Shown here: one piece after another, positions 44,836 through 54,222 of the stretch
Layout of the letters: the number at the start of each line of letters is the position of its first letter
Position numbering within the stretch: the stretch's first letter is position 1
Assembly: GCA_016839585.1 (NCBI GenBank)
Contig: JAEOTZ010000056.1
Location: 19,967 to 83,966, forward strand
Direction: 5' to 3'
Source of the DNA: Promethearchaeota archaeon
GTDB taxonomy: Archaea > Asgardarchaeota > Lokiarchaeia > Sigyniarchaeales > SOKP01
Length of the DNA stretch: 64,000 nt
Translations under genes and position numbers: made by a program
Notes under the pieces: generated by a model
What the model saw: only the letters and a program-made list of their open reading frames with translations
Told to the model about the DNA's origin: nothing
Databases searched by the model: none

Positions 44836-45951
44836 GTGATTATGAATTCTAAAAGTTCTTATGAAATTGATGAGACAATTTACCAGCGATTTGAAGAGAA
44901 AAACAATATGATTTATCGCCGTTTATGGGATAAATCTTTACCAACCTATGGTCAAATGTTTTTTACTAATATTCAAAAGCATATTGATTCTAAAAAAGAA
45001 GGATATTCCCGAATTGATTTTAATCTTGTTAAATCAGGGTGGACTGTTTATGAAAAATTTCCATTTGCATTTGCATGGAGAAGAAAAGATCATTATACTG
45101 GAGATTATGGGCGCAAATGGACAAAATCACAATTTAAAGTTGAAAATCTTGATGATTTTACCAAATTAGTAAAAAAAACTGTATCTTTTTATGGTGCATC
45201 GTTGGTAGGATTTGCTGATATTGATGAGAGATGGATTTACAAAACAGGATTTATCAGACCAGAAAATAAAAGTGAAGAGGATTCTAAAGGGAAAGTAAGA
45301 GATGGTGTACAAAGTGTTTCTATTCTTGAGCAGTCAATTAATTTGCCAAAAGGTATAAATAAAGCTATTGTAATGGCAATTGAAATGGATAAAGACGCTA
45401 TCTCAACGGCACCTGCTCAACCTGCAGCCGCAGCCTCAGCTCTAGCCTACTCCAAGATGGCTTTTACAATAGCATGTGTAGGTGAATTTATAAGGAACTT
45501 AGGATATAGAGCTGTACAATGTGGAAATGATACTGCGTTAAGTATACCCCTAGCTATTGATGCAGGATTAGGTGCATTAGGGAGATTAGGTTTGTTAATA
45601 ACCCCTGAGTTTGGTCCAAGAGTAAGAATTTGCAAAGTATTTACGGATTTACCATTAAGATCTGACAGCCCTAATCTTGAATTTATAAGAAAAGTTGAAG
45701 ACTTTTGTAAGGATTGTTATAAATGTGCTGAAGCATGCGAAACTGAAGCAATCACTAAAGATAAAGAACCTAAATTTAAAAGTGAATCAATAAGTAACAA
45801 TTCTGGTGTAAAGAAATATTATGTTAATGCTGAAAAATGCTTTGAGTTTTGGATTGAAAATAGTAGTGACTGTGGGGCATGTATTGCAGTTTGCCCATTT
45901 TCAAAGATTATTAATTATCTAACCCCTAATGAGTTCTGGAAATTAGATTAA
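44836..45951 (+). CDS. Reductive-dehalogenase-like Fe-S/corrinoid protein
   Basis: This 371-residue protein is related to reductive dehalogenases and to the QueG epoxyqueuosine reductase. Segments GNDTALSIPLAIDAGLGALGR and ITPEFGPRVRICKVFTDLPL are typical of RdhA. Two [4Fe-4S] sites are complete: Cys291, 294, 297, 301 and Cys335, 346, 349, 353. No Tat signal is present and there is no RdhB membrane anchor, so it should be cytoplasmic and not respiratory. The substrate may be an organohalide or another corrinoid-dependent reduction. Confidence 0.8.
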   Translation: MIMNSKSSYEIDETIYQRFEEKNNMIYRRLWDKSLPTYGQMFFTNIQKHIDSKKEGYSRIDFNLVKSGWTVYEKFPFAFAWRRKDHYTGDYGRKWTKSQFKVENLDDFTKLVKKTVSFYGASLVGFADIDERWIYKTGFIRPENKSEEDSKGKVRDGVQSVSILEQSINLPKGINKAIVMAIEMDKDAISTAPAQPAAAASALAYSKMAFTIACVGEFIRNLGYRAVQCGNDTALSIPLAIDAGLGALGRLGLLITPEFGPRVRICKVFTDLPLRSDSPNLEFIRKVEDFCKDCYKCAEACETEAITKDKEPKFKSESISNNSGVKKYYVNAEKCFEFWIENSSDCGACIAVCPFSKIINYLTPNEFWKLD

Positions 45952-46056
45952 ATAGAATAATCAAAAATTTTATGAGCTATTTTTGATATATTTAACAAAA
46001 CAGATAAAGTTTCAATCCTTTATTATTAGATAATTTGATTATTTTATTTTTGAAAA

Positions 46057-47772
46057 ATGAATATTGTTGATAAAAAAACAATCGCAGAATTTTTAGGTGA
46101 ATATGTAACCTATATCTCAGTAGAAGAACTTGAGAGTATAATTGAAATTCCTCCTCCTGAAATTAGTTATACATATGCATTTCCATGCTTCCAATTAGCT
46201 AAGTGGGAAAAAAAAGCTCCAAATATTATTGCAGAAAACTTACAGAAGAAATTATCTTTAACAGATTACTTAGAAAGTATTGAAGCAATAGGTCCTTATC
46301 TCAACTTTAAAATTAAATCTTCAATAATTTTGCAGAGTATTTATGATCTTGAGGGAGATTATGGTAGAATTTATGAAGAAGCAAAGAAAGAGAAATCTAA
46401 ACCGTCAAAAATTGTAATAGAATATCCTGCTCCTAATACAAATAAACCTCTTCATTTTGGTCATATTCGAAATATACTTTTAGGTCGTTCTATTTCAAAT
46501 CTTTTGAGATATAAAGGGGATAACGTGTTTGAAGTTAATTTATATAATAATAGAGGGATTCATATCTGCAAATCTATGCTTGCATATAAGAAATGGGGTA
46601 AAAAAGAAGAACCAAATGTAAAAAGTGATCACTTTGTAGGAGACTATTACGTTAAATATGTTCAAACGGAAAAGAAAGATAAACATTTAATAGATGAAGT
46701 TTATGATTTGCTAAAATTATGGGAGAGTGGAGATAAGGAGACCAGAGAGTTATGGACAAAAATGAATAAATGGGCGATTGATGGCTTTAAAGAAACCTTC
46801 AAAAAATTCAATATAAATTTCGATAAAGAGTATTTTGAATCGGAAATATATGAAAAAGGTAAAGAAATTGTTCTTTCGAACCTTGAGAAAGGTATCTTTG
46901 AAAAAACCGAAGACGGAGCTGTTTTTGCTAATTTAAAGGAAAAATATAATTTACCTAATAAAATTTTACTTAGAAGAGATGGAACTTCAGTCTATATTAC
47001 ACAAGATATTTATCTAGCATTCCTTAAAAAACAAGATTTTGATTATGATAAGTCAATTTATGTTGTTGGAAATGAGCAGGATCTATATTTTAAACAACTT
47101 TTTGCTGTTTTAGATTTGATTGGATTTAAAGAAGATAAATATCATCTTTCTTATGGAATGGTTTCTTTACCAGAAGGAAAAATGAAAAGTAGAGAAGGTA
47201 TTGTTGTAGATGCAGACGAGATAGTAGAAAAAATGGAAATGCTTGCTTATGAAGAAGTCAATGAAAGATATCCTGAACTATCAGAAGAAGAAAAAATAAA
47301 AAGAGCTAATGTTATAGGTATGGCAGCTTTAGCATTTTTCATTTTGAAATTTAATCCAAAATCAGAATTCATATTTAATCCAAAAGAAAGTATATCATTT
47401 GAAGGAGAAACAGGACCATATATTCAATATTGCTATGCAAGAATAGAATCCATAATCTCTAAATCAAAAGAGAGGATTAGCTCTGAGATTAATTGGGCTT
47501 TATTAAACCATAATTTAGAGCAAAATTTAATTAAACAGTTAAGTTACTTCCCCGAGATTGTGGATACTACAGCTAAAAATTATAGTATACATTTAATACC
47601 TCAATATCTTCTAAACTTATGCCAAATTTTTAATTCTTTTTACAGTGTTTGTCCTGTTATCTCAGATAATAAAGAATTAGAGAAAGCAAGATTATTATTA
47701 ATAAAATGTGTACAGATTGTAATAAAGATTGGATTAGATATTATGGGAATAGAAATACTCAATAAAATGTAA
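46057..47772 (+). CDS. argS: Arginyl-tRNA synthetase
   Basis: This class I synthetase charges tRNA-Arg. Of its 571 residues, the N-terminal additional domain spans about 1-115. The HIGH-type motif PAPNTNKPLHFGH is at about 125-137, and the KMSKS equivalent is GKMKSREG near 372. A C-terminal DALR-type anticodon domain (about 445-571) starts at YIQYCYARI. It is followed closely (27 bases) by agmatinase-like and deoxyhypusine synthase genes, linking Arg use and hypusine formation in one transcription unit. Confidence 0.95.
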   Translation: MNIVDKKTIAEFLGEYVTYISVEELESIIEIPPPEISYTYAFPCFQLAKWEKKAPNIIAENLQKKLSLTDYLESIEAIGPYLNFKIKSSIILQSIYDLEGDYGRIYEEAKKEKSKPSKIVIEYPAPNTNKPLHFGHIRNILLGRSISNLLRYKGDNVFEVNLYNNRGIHICKSMLAYKKWGKKEEPNVKSDHFVGDYYVKYVQTEKKDKHLIDEVYDLLKLWESGDKETRELWTKMNKWAIDGFKETFKKFNINFDKEYFESEIYEKGKEIVLSNLEKGIFEKTEDGAVFANLKEKYNLPNKILLRRDGTSVYITQDIYLAFLKKQDFDYDKSIYVVGNEQDLYFKQLFAVLDLIGFKEDKYHLSYGMVSLPEGKMKSREGIVVDADEIVEKMEMLAYEEVNERYPELSEEEKIKRANVIGMAALAFFILKFNPKSEFIFNPKESISFEGETGPYIQYCYARIESIISKSKERISSEINWALLNHNLEQNLIKQLSYFPEIVDTTAKNYSIHLIPQYLLNLCQIFNSFYSVCPVISDNKELEKARLLLIKCVQIVIKIGLDIMGIEILNKM

Positions 47773-47799
47773 GACTTAAATTAATAAAAAAGATTTATT

Positions 47800-48711
47800 A
47801 TGAATTTTTTTGATTTCGGAGAATTGATAGATAAAGACACTGAATTTGTCATTTTTGGAATACCTTGGGATTACCTAACTTCAATAAAGGGGCCAAACTC
47901 TGCCATTGCGCCTCAAAAAATACGAAATGTGACTGAGAATTTAGCTCTTACATCTGAAATGGGCTATAAGATTCCTAATTTAAAAGTTATTGATATTGGA
48001 GATGTTAATATCGAACCCAAAAACGTAGAGAGGAATCTCAAAGAAATTGAAAATTTTGTCAGAAAGATATTTGAAGAGAAAAAAGACATAGTCTCTGTAA
48101 TGATTGGAGGAGATCATTTCTGTACTTACCCTGTAATTAAAGTAATCGGGAACAATTTTGATAATAAAGATAAATTTGGAGTTTTAGTTTTTGATTCTCA
48201 CTTAGATCTTTACGAAGAATGGGATAAAGGCATTTACTCACATGCAACAATCTCCCATCGAATTTATGATATGAAATTTATTAATAATAAAAATCTTTTA
48301 ATCGTAGGAACGAGAGATATTGATATTCCTGAGTTAGATATAGCAAATGAAGAGAAAATTGCATATTTAGATGCCTATAAGTTAACTGAAATTGGTTTAA
48401 GTGAATATATTAAACAAATAATTGATTTTTTTAATGATTCAGATATTAAAAACCTCTACGTCTCTATCGATATTGATGCTTTAGACCCTTCTATTGCCCC
48501 TGGTACGGGTTTTGCTATCCCTGGAGGATTTTCTTACCGTGAGATATGGATTATTTTAAGAGAATTAACTAAAAATTTTAATATTAGAGCATTCGACTTG
48601 GTTGAGGTTGCTCCAAATTTGGATAATGCTAATAATATGACTTGTAATTTAGCAGCTAAGTTAATTATAGAATTTATATCATTTATAGCTGAAAAAAATG
48701 GTAAGATTTGA
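47800..48711 (+). CDS. speB: Agmatinase/arginase-family ureohydrolase
   Basis: This hydrolyses a guanidino group, most likely on agmatine to give putrescine and urea. The dinuclear Mn ligands are all present: His106 in GGDHF, Asp132, His134 and Asp136 in FDSHLD, and Asp224 and Asp226 in SIDIDALDP. The loop GTGFAIPGG fits agmatinase better than arginase. In the family the metal motif is usually DAHxD; Ser replaces Ala here. It precedes deoxyhypusine synthase by three bases, so a polyamine/hypusine role is likely. Substrate is inferred. Confidence 0.88.
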   Translation: MNFFDFGELIDKDTEFVIFGIPWDYLTSIKGPNSAIAPQKIRNVTENLALTSEMGYKIPNLKVIDIGDVNIEPKNVERNLKEIENFVRKIFEEKKDIVSVMIGGDHFCTYPVIKVIGNNFDNKDKFGVLVFDSHLDLYEEWDKGIYSHATISHRIYDMKFINNKNLLIVGTRDIDIPELDIANEEKIAYLDAYKLTEIGLSEYIKQIIDFFNDSDIKNLYVSIDIDALDPSIAPGTGFAIPGGFSYREIWIILRELTKNFNIRAFDLVEVAPNLDNANNMTCNLAAKLIIEFISFIAEKNGKI

Positions 48712-48714
48712 ATA

Positions 48715-49662
48715 ATGGATAAAAATTTTAAAGATAAATTGAAGAAAGTAAACCAATTTAAAGTAACAGACGAAATAGATATAATCAGCCTTATTAATTC
48801 TTTAAAAGAGACCGGTTTTAATGCTAAAAGATTAGCTTTAGCTTGTCACATCTATAAAGAGATGATTAACGATAAAGAATGTACGAAATTTTTTGGCTTG
48901 GCTGGTGCTATGGTTCCTGCTGGAATGCAAGGAATTATTCATGATTTTGTTAAAGAGGGATTTATTGATGTGTTAGTTTCTACTGGAGCAAATTTAACGC
49001 ATGATCTTGCTGAGTGTTTAGGTTTTCATCATTTACAAGGTGATATTAATCCTAATAATATTGACGATGCTAACTTACTTAGCGAAGAGATGAATAGAAT
49101 TTATGATGTTTTTTTGCCAAATAAAGTCTATGAGGGAATAGAGGATTTTATATCTCAGCTGAAAATCCCAGACAATACCATGTCAGTAAGCTCATTTTTA
49201 AAATTTTTAGGAGAGCATTTACCTAAAAGTTCAAATTCAATTTTAAGAACCTGCGCAGATAAGGATGTCAAGATCTTTTGCCCTGCTTTTACTGACTCTG
49301 GATTAGCGATGCAGTTAGGCTTTCATCATAAAAATTTAAATTTAAACCACTTCAAAGATATGCTAGAAATGGTTGATATTGCGTGGGATGCTAAAAAAGC
49401 CGGAGTTTGCATAGTTGGAGGGGGAGTTCCTAAAAATTTTATAATGCAATCATTACAAATTTGCCCAAATTCGGCTAGCTATGCAATTCAAATAACTATG
49501 GATAGACCAGAACCAGGTGGATTAAGTGGTGCTACATTAAGAGAAGCAATATCTTGGGGGAAAGTTAATAAAAATGCAAAATATACAACACTTATATCAG
49601 ATGCCACAATTGCTTTACCACTAATATTTTGGTTTTTGAAAAAATCAAAAAATAACAAGTAA
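48715..49662 (+). CDS. dys: Deoxyhypusine synthase
   Basis: It transfers the aminobutyl group of spermidine (or a related polyamine) to a Lys of initiation factor aIF5A, the first step of hypusine formation. The 315-residue protein shows GAMVPAGMQG and STGANLTHDL near the NAD site, and the catalytic Lys283 in the EAISWGK segment with the preceding GGLSGAT. It is translated right after the agmatinase gene. aIF5A itself is not in this window. Confidence 0.94.
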   Translation: MDKNFKDKLKKVNQFKVTDEIDIISLINSLKETGFNAKRLALACHIYKEMINDKECTKFFGLAGAMVPAGMQGIIHDFVKEGFIDVLVSTGANLTHDLAECLGFHHLQGDINPNNIDDANLLSEEMNRIYDVFLPNKVYEGIEDFISQLKIPDNTMSVSSFLKFLGEHLPKSSNSILRTCADKDVKIFCPAFTDSGLAMQLGFHHKNLNLNHFKDMLEMVDIAWDAKKAGVCIVGGGVPKNFIMQSLQICPNSASYAIQITMDRPEPGGLSGATLREAISWGKVNKNAKYTTLISDATIALPLIFWFLKKSKNNK

Positions 49663-49695
49663 TTATTTAAATTGTCTTAATTATAGAAATCTTTA

Positions 49696-50157
49696 TTATA
49701 ATATCCCTTTTAGTTTTTGATCAATAGTTTTTGTATCAGTTCCAAAAACTTTATCAAGATTTTGCTTAAAATTCCTAAATTGAGAAACTTGTGATAAATT
49801 CTTACCAGTATTAAGCGATTTAAATTCTTTTAAGATTTTATGTAATGATGGTTGAACTATTTTCTGAATATACTTGTCAATCTTCTTCTCTTTATCTAAT
49901 ATGGCGTAAGAAATCAGAAGTTCAGGTTCATTACTATTATCAGATAATATTTTATCCCCAATAAAAGCTATAGTAAATTTTTTTCCTTCAAAATATTCAA
50001 CTAAACCCTGTGAAAAGGCACTTTCTGCAAAATTTAGGAAAGCAGTTAACAATCCACTTCTTAAATCTACATCGATTTTTCCAAGACTAGTTTTATGATA
50101 ACTTTTCTTTACTACAGTAAATCCTCTAAACAATAATCCAGCTTCTCGGACGACCAT
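49696..50157 (-). CDS. Longin-like domain protein
   Basis: This 153-residue soluble protein resembles the short longin/Roadblock-type proteins common in Asgard archaea. Strand REAGLLFRGFTVVKKSY and a turn are followed by the helix SGLLTAFLNFAESAF, strands VEYFEGKKFTIAFIG and ELLISYAILD, and a long helix IQPSLHKIL-type ending. The last 40 residues form a Lys/Asn-rich extension. Such domains in eukaryotes sit in SNAREs, coat subunits and GTPase regulators. A GTPase partner is plausible but unproven. Confidence 0.62.
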   Translation of the reverse strand: MVVREAGLLFRGFTVVKKSYHKTSLGKIDVDLRSGLLTAFLNFAESAFSQGLVEYFEGKKFTIAFIGDKILSDNSNEPELLISYAILDKEKKIDKYIQKIVQPSLHKILKEFKSLNTGKNLSQVSQFRNFKQNLDKVFGTDTKTIDQKLKGIL

Positions 50158-50401
50158 ATTGAGATTTAAATCTATTGATTTTTTTAACTAATTGAAGAAT
50201 TTCCAAAAAGTAATTTATTTAATAATTTAAATATAACAATCCAATTTAATAAAATCTTTCCTCATTAAAAAGAATTAGAGATTCATTATGTTTACCTACT
50301 AAAAAATACATAATCGTATAAATTAATCTATTTCCAGTCAATTCCAATTTTTAAGAGGTTAAACAACAAGAATTTTTATATTTTATATATTTCTTAAAAC
50401 T

Positions 50402-51589
50402 ATGATTACCAAAGATAAAGTTAAGTTATGTGCTGAAAATATTGCCAGAAGCATAAATATAAAAAAAGATGGCGAATTCATTCTTATAAGAGGAGGTGCT
50501 TATTCCCAAGAATTATTAGAAGAGATAGGATTAACCGTTTTAAGAAAAGGAGGGATTCCTCATATCTCATATACATCAGATTACTATACAGAAACTATTT
50601 TTCAAGATGATCAAATCAAAGTTGAGACACTAGAAAAAACTCCCTTACATTATCTAAAAATGATTGAAAATATAGATGCTTATATCGTTATCGAGCCTTT
50701 AGGGGATCCTTCAATTACTACTAAAGCACCAAGAGAAAAAGTAGATGCTGCTGCTAAATCTAGAGCTCCTATTCGAGAGATTCTTTATGGTTTTAAGGAA
50801 GAATATGCCCCTGGTAAAAAATGGTGCTATGCTGCCTGGCCCTCAAAAAAAGCCGCAGAATTCTATAATATAGATTATGATTTATATGAAAAGTTTATTG
50901 TCGGAGGAATGAGTGTTCCTTATGATGAAATGAATAAACTTACAAAAAATTTAGGAAGATTTTTCGATAGAGCTAAGAAAGTGTATGTAAAGGATGAATT
51001 TGGAACTGATTTTTGGGTTTCAATAGAAAACAGAAAAAAAATTCTTGATGATGGAATCATTTCAGATGAACAAATTGAATTAGGAGATTTAGGGGGTAAT
51101 TTACCGGCTGGAGAAGTATTTTTCCCACCTAATGAAAAACAAGGTGAGGGTAAACTCTTTTGTCCTTTAACTAAAGATAGATTCACAGATAAAATCATAA
51201 GAAATGTTGAATTAAGTTTTAAAGAGGGAAAATTGTTAATAGATAAAACAACTGCCGATACTAACTTAGAAGATTTAATTGCTTCTTTTAAAAAATGTGA
51301 AGAAATGGATAAAGAGAATAAAGTACCTGAACTTAGAACTTATAATGTTGCTGAACTTGGAATAGGGTGTAATCCGGAAATTACACGAGCAATTGGATAT
51401 ATCCTTACTGATGAAAAGATAATTGGGAGTGTACATTTAGCATTTGGATTTAATAAAAGTTTTGGGGGAACCTCCGCATCCCAAATGCACTGGGACTTTG
51501 TAACTGCTCCTAAAGCTAATATTACTGTTGAATATCAGGATGGGTCCAAAAAATTAATAATGGAAAATGGCAAATTAACTGAAAAATAA
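50402..51589 (+). CDS. M29-family aminopeptidase (AmpS/AmpT type)
   Basis: This 395-residue metallo-exopeptidase uses two divalent metals and trims N-terminal residues of peptides. The family motifs are present: the N-terminal Rossmann-like part to about 130, LGGNLPAGEVFFPP with its Glu ligand near 240, the Glu of GxGCNPEIT near 318, the His of SVHLAFG near 342, and the final SQMHWDF with His and Asp ligands. It is cytoplasmic and probably acts on peptides released by the proteasome. Monocistronic. Confidence 0.9.
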   Translation: MITKDKVKLCAENIARSINIKKDGEFILIRGGAYSQELLEEIGLTVLRKGGIPHISYTSDYYTETIFQDDQIKVETLEKTPLHYLKMIENIDAYIVIEPLGDPSITTKAPREKVDAAAKSRAPIREILYGFKEEYAPGKKWCYAAWPSKKAAEFYNIDYDLYEKFIVGGMSVPYDEMNKLTKNLGRFFDRAKKVYVKDEFGTDFWVSIENRKKILDDGIISDEQIELGDLGGNLPAGEVFFPPNEKQGEGKLFCPLTKDRFTDKIIRNVELSFKEGKLLIDKTTADTNLEDLIASFKKCEEMDKENKVPELRTYNVAELGIGCNPEITRAIGYILTDEKIIGSVHLAFGFNKSFGGTSASQMHWDFVTAPKANITVEYQDGSKKLIMENGKLTEK

Positions 51590-51605
51590 GGGTATTAGTG
51601 AAAAA

Positions 51606-52079
51606 CTAAGTTAATTTTTCAATATATTGGAGTACTTTTTCTAATACTTTTTTTTTAAATGTTATTCGGTCTGTCTTGAAATTGTATTTCTCCACAATAC
51701 ATTCTTTTTCATTTGAAAAACCAATAAAAACCAGCCCTATTGGCTTTTCTGGTGTCCCACCAGTTGGACCTGCAATACCACTAATACCAATACCAATATC
51801 TACATTTGATTGTATTCTAATATTTTCTGCTAACTCTCTTACAATTTCTTCGGATACTGCACCATTTTCTTCAAGAGTATTTGGATCTACATTTAATAGG
51901 TCTATTTTTGCTTGATTATTATAGCATACAATACCCCTTTCAAATACATTCGAAGCACCTGAAACATTGGTAAACATATTCGAAATATAACCTCCTGTAC
52001 ATGATTCTGCTACAGCAATTCGAATATTTTTTTCTGAAAAATTTTTAATTATCTTCTCGATTCTTCTTAAAATAGCCAA
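51606..52079 (-). CDS. pncC: Nicotinamide-nucleotide amidohydrolase (CinA C-terminal domain)
   Basis: It deamidates NMN to nicotinic acid mononucleotide, recycling NAD by-products. This stand-alone 157-residue domain carries the AESCTGG motif with the catalytic Ser near residue 25, then YNNQAKIDLL, the GAVSEEIV segment and the GISGIAGPTGGTPEKP loop. The N-terminal CinA nucleotide-binding half is absent, as in many Archaea. It sits 9 bases downstream of a zinc-ribbon membrane gene in a short leftward operon and converges on the aminopeptidase. Confidence 0.92.
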   Translation of the reverse strand: MAILRRIEKIIKNFSEKNIRIAVAESCTGGYISNMFTNVSGASNVFERGIVCYNNQAKIDLLNVDPNTLEENGAVSEEIVRELAENIRIQSNVDIGIGISGIAGPTGGTPEKPIGLVFIGFSNEKECIVEKYNFKTDRITFKKKVLEKVLQYIEKLT

Positions 52080-52088
52080 TTTACATCA

Positions 52089-52535
52089 TTACCTTTTTAT
52101 CTCAAATTTTTTACCACATGAATTGCAATATTGCCCCTTTTTGCTCATAGGATTTCCACAGTAAGGACAAAACAATTTTGGAGAATTTTTTTTAATAGGG
52201 GCAAGTGATTTATAGATATCTGGTTCTTTTTCTCCAAAAGGTTGGTATAACAAATTTTTTTCAACAACTTTCTGAAAACATCTAGGACAATACTGCTTTT
52301 TCTTAATAGCATAATAGAAGACATAGGGATTGATTACCATAAAAAACCACATAAAATATAAAAAGAGAATAATCCCAGAAAAAATAAAAGAAGTTATAAC
52401 GGTAATAGTGGTTAAAATAATTAATATCATAACAGAAAAAATACCAAATATTTTGATATTAAATTTTGGTCTTGTTGGAAAGACGTTCATTTTACAACTT
52501 TCACAGAACTTCATTTCGTTTATATCTTGACTCAT
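52089..52535 (-). CDS. Double zinc-ribbon membrane protein
   Basis: This 148-residue protein has a first CESC motif near residues 11-14 that may pair with CPRC at about 90. Two hydrophobic helices (about 30-75) lie between these halves. A complete zinc ribbon (CPYC and CNSC) ends the protein at about 125-145. The layout implies a membrane hairpin with both ends in the cytoplasm. Function unknown. It is upstream of pncC. Confidence 0.6.
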   Translation of the reverse strand: MSQDINEMKFCESCKMNVFPTRPKFNIKIFGIFSVMILIILTTITVITSFIFSGIILFLYFMWFFMVINPYVFYYAIKKKQYCPRCFQKVVEKNLLYQPFGEKEPDIYKSLAPIKKNSPKLFCPYCGNPMSKKGQYCNSCGKKFEIKR

Positions 52536-52702
52536 ATTTCTCTATGGAAACATTTAAAACAATTTGCTATTATTATAAAAAATACCATAAATATAAATTA
52601 ATAACAAATAAAAATAAATAATTAAATAATATCTTATACTTTTGAAATTTTAAAGCAATAGTATAGATTTATTCGGAAAAAAAATTTTACAGAGTGATTT
52701 AA

Positions 52703-53271
52703 ATGAGAAATAATGAAGATAAAAAAGGCTTCGTCTTCAAAATCACAGATCTATTGAAAAAATTCAGTAGAGTGAACTTATTGGCGACGGAGCAGTAGGG
52801 AAAACCTCATTAATCAAAAAATACACTCAAGGGAGTTTTCAAAGGGACTACATTAAAACATTAGGAGCACAATTTTCAAAATATGATGAGGAGATTGAAG
52901 GAGATAATTGTAAATTATTTTTCTGGGATATTGCTGGTCAGGATGAATTCAATTTCATGCGTCCTACCTTTTATAAAGGCTCAAAAGCTGCTATAATAGT
53001 TTTTTCATACACTGATGATGATAGTTTTGACCATATCCCCCAATGGCATGATGATATTATAAAATATTGTGGTGATCTCCCAATAGTTTTATTTGGAAAC
53101 AAAATTGATTTAATCAAAAAAGAGGATTTAGATGATGCGAAGGCTAAAGAAATTGTAAAAGAAAGAAGTTTTCTTGGATATTATAGAACAAGTGCTAAAA
53201 CAGGAAGTGGAGTATATAAAGCATTTCAGGCAATAATTAAAGAATTATATTATAGATATAAAGAAGATTAA
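52703..53271 (+). pseudogene. Ras/Rab-like small GTPase gene with a one-base frameshift
   Basis: The frame starts at ATG 52703 (MRNNEDKKGFVFKI) and stops at TAG 52796. The GTPase continues in a second frame: GDGAVGKTS (G1) from 52783, TLGAQF (G2), WDIAGQDEF (G3), FGNKIDL (G4) and TSAKTG (G5) to the stop at 53269-53271. A single missing base around 52774-52778, where GTGAACTT would read GTGAAACTT, restores a normal GTPase N-terminus. All five G motifs are otherwise canonical. Either the assembly has an error or the gene is newly inactivated. Confidence 0.72.
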
Positions 53272-53275
53272 TAAA

Positions 53276-53575
53276 ATGCATGAAGATTTTGGGCAAGATT
53301 ATCCTAAGATATTATTTTTTTCATCGAATCATTGCGCTCCTTGTAGACCAGTTGAAGAAATGCTGAAAAAAATAAACATTTCATTGTTTGGAAAAAAATT
53401 AAGAATAGAAAAAATATTGATTGATCTTGAAGAAAACCGAGGATTTACACAAGAATATCGAATCACCTCTGTGCCAACATTAGTTATAGCAGAAAAAAAA
53501 TTAGCAGTAAACATTCAAGAAGAAGATATAATTGACGCAATTTTATATGCGTTTATAGCATCTGTAAAAATATAA
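53276..53575 (+). CDS. Thioredoxin/glutaredoxin-like protein
   Basis: This 99-residue thioredoxin-fold protein has a CAPC active site (near residues 20-23) preceded by FFSSNH, and the cis-Pro SVPT motif near 64. It probably exchanges thiols/disulfides in the cytoplasm. It starts four bases after the GTPase reading frame and is followed by a V4R gene and another GTPase, so it may be part of that cluster rather than a general thioredoxin. A TTG or other start does not seem needed. Confidence 0.8.
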   Translation: MHEDFGQDYPKILFFSSNHCAPCRPVEEMLKKINISLFGKKLRIEKILIDLEENRGFTQEYRITSVPTLVIAEKKLAVNIQEEDIIDAILYAFIASVKI

Positions 53576-53639
53576 TTTTAAATAAAAAATATTAAAAAGA
53601 TTTGAATAAAGTAAGGAATAAAATTTTAAGTGAATTTGT

Positions 53640-54119
53640 ATGGATCGACCACTATTATCTAAAATTTTGGCTCAAATGAAAAAGAATTTAAAAGAAGGAA
53701 AATCAATAGGAGATATGAAGGTTGGGGCTTTATTAGCTTTAGGACACCAACTAGAAGCGATTTTCTATTATTTAGGACACGAATTAGGGACAATTCTAAA
53801 AGTCAAACAAATTACTGATGTAAACAAAATACCTGATGAATTAAAAAAGACGATCTCTGAATATAATCTAGGAGATGTTGAAATTACAGATAGTTCAGAT
53901 GAAATAGTACAATTAAAGTTGAAAGGGCATTCATCCATCAAGGATTTAATTAATAAAGGAATCAAAACAACTGGTAGTTTTTGTTCATTCGAAGCGGGAT
54001 TGCTAGCTGGAGTTGTAGAAAAAATAAGCGATCATCATTGCTTTGCCCAGGAATTAGAATGTAGTTTGCAATCAGATAAGGGATACTGTGAATTTATGAT
54101 AGTTTTTCAAAAAGAATAA
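53640..54119 (+). CDS. V4R-domain protein (TRAPP/Bet3-like fold)
   Basis: This 159-residue protein has the V4R pattern: a Gly-rich helix LLALGHQLEAIFYYLGHELG, a C-terminal CSFEAGLLAG helix start with Cys115, then Cys134, Cys141 and Cys150 in positions used for zinc in the family. V4R domains share the fold of the Bet3/Trs33 subunits of eukaryotic TRAPP, a GEF for Rab GTPases, but also act as small-molecule sensors in bacteria. It lies directly between two small GTPase genes, which favours a GTPase-linked role. That role is inference. Confidence 0.78.
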   Translation: MDRPLLSKILAQMKKNLKEGKSIGDMKVGALLALGHQLEAIFYYLGHELGTILKVKQITDVNKIPDELKKTISEYNLGDVEITDSSDEIVQLKLKGHSSIKDLINKGIKTTGSFCSFEAGLLAGVVEKISDHHCFAQELECSLQSDKGYCEFMIVFQKE

Positions 54120-54222
54120 GTTCAATTTATTCGAATATTTAACAAGAAACTTGAGTCGAAAATTATTAATAAGTATAAACTATATTGTGAATATAAAATA
54201 AAACTGTAAGTTTTGATCAACA

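Noticed and set aside
44948..45169. Overlapping plus-strand frame within the reductive-dehalogenase-like gene
   Set aside because: The main frame has intact Fe-S motifs, and this alternative frame has no recognisable content.
53276..53575. Selenocysteine (TGA) readthrough in the thioredoxin-like gene
   Set aside because: The active site is an ordinary CAPC and the stop is TAA, so no recoding is indicated.
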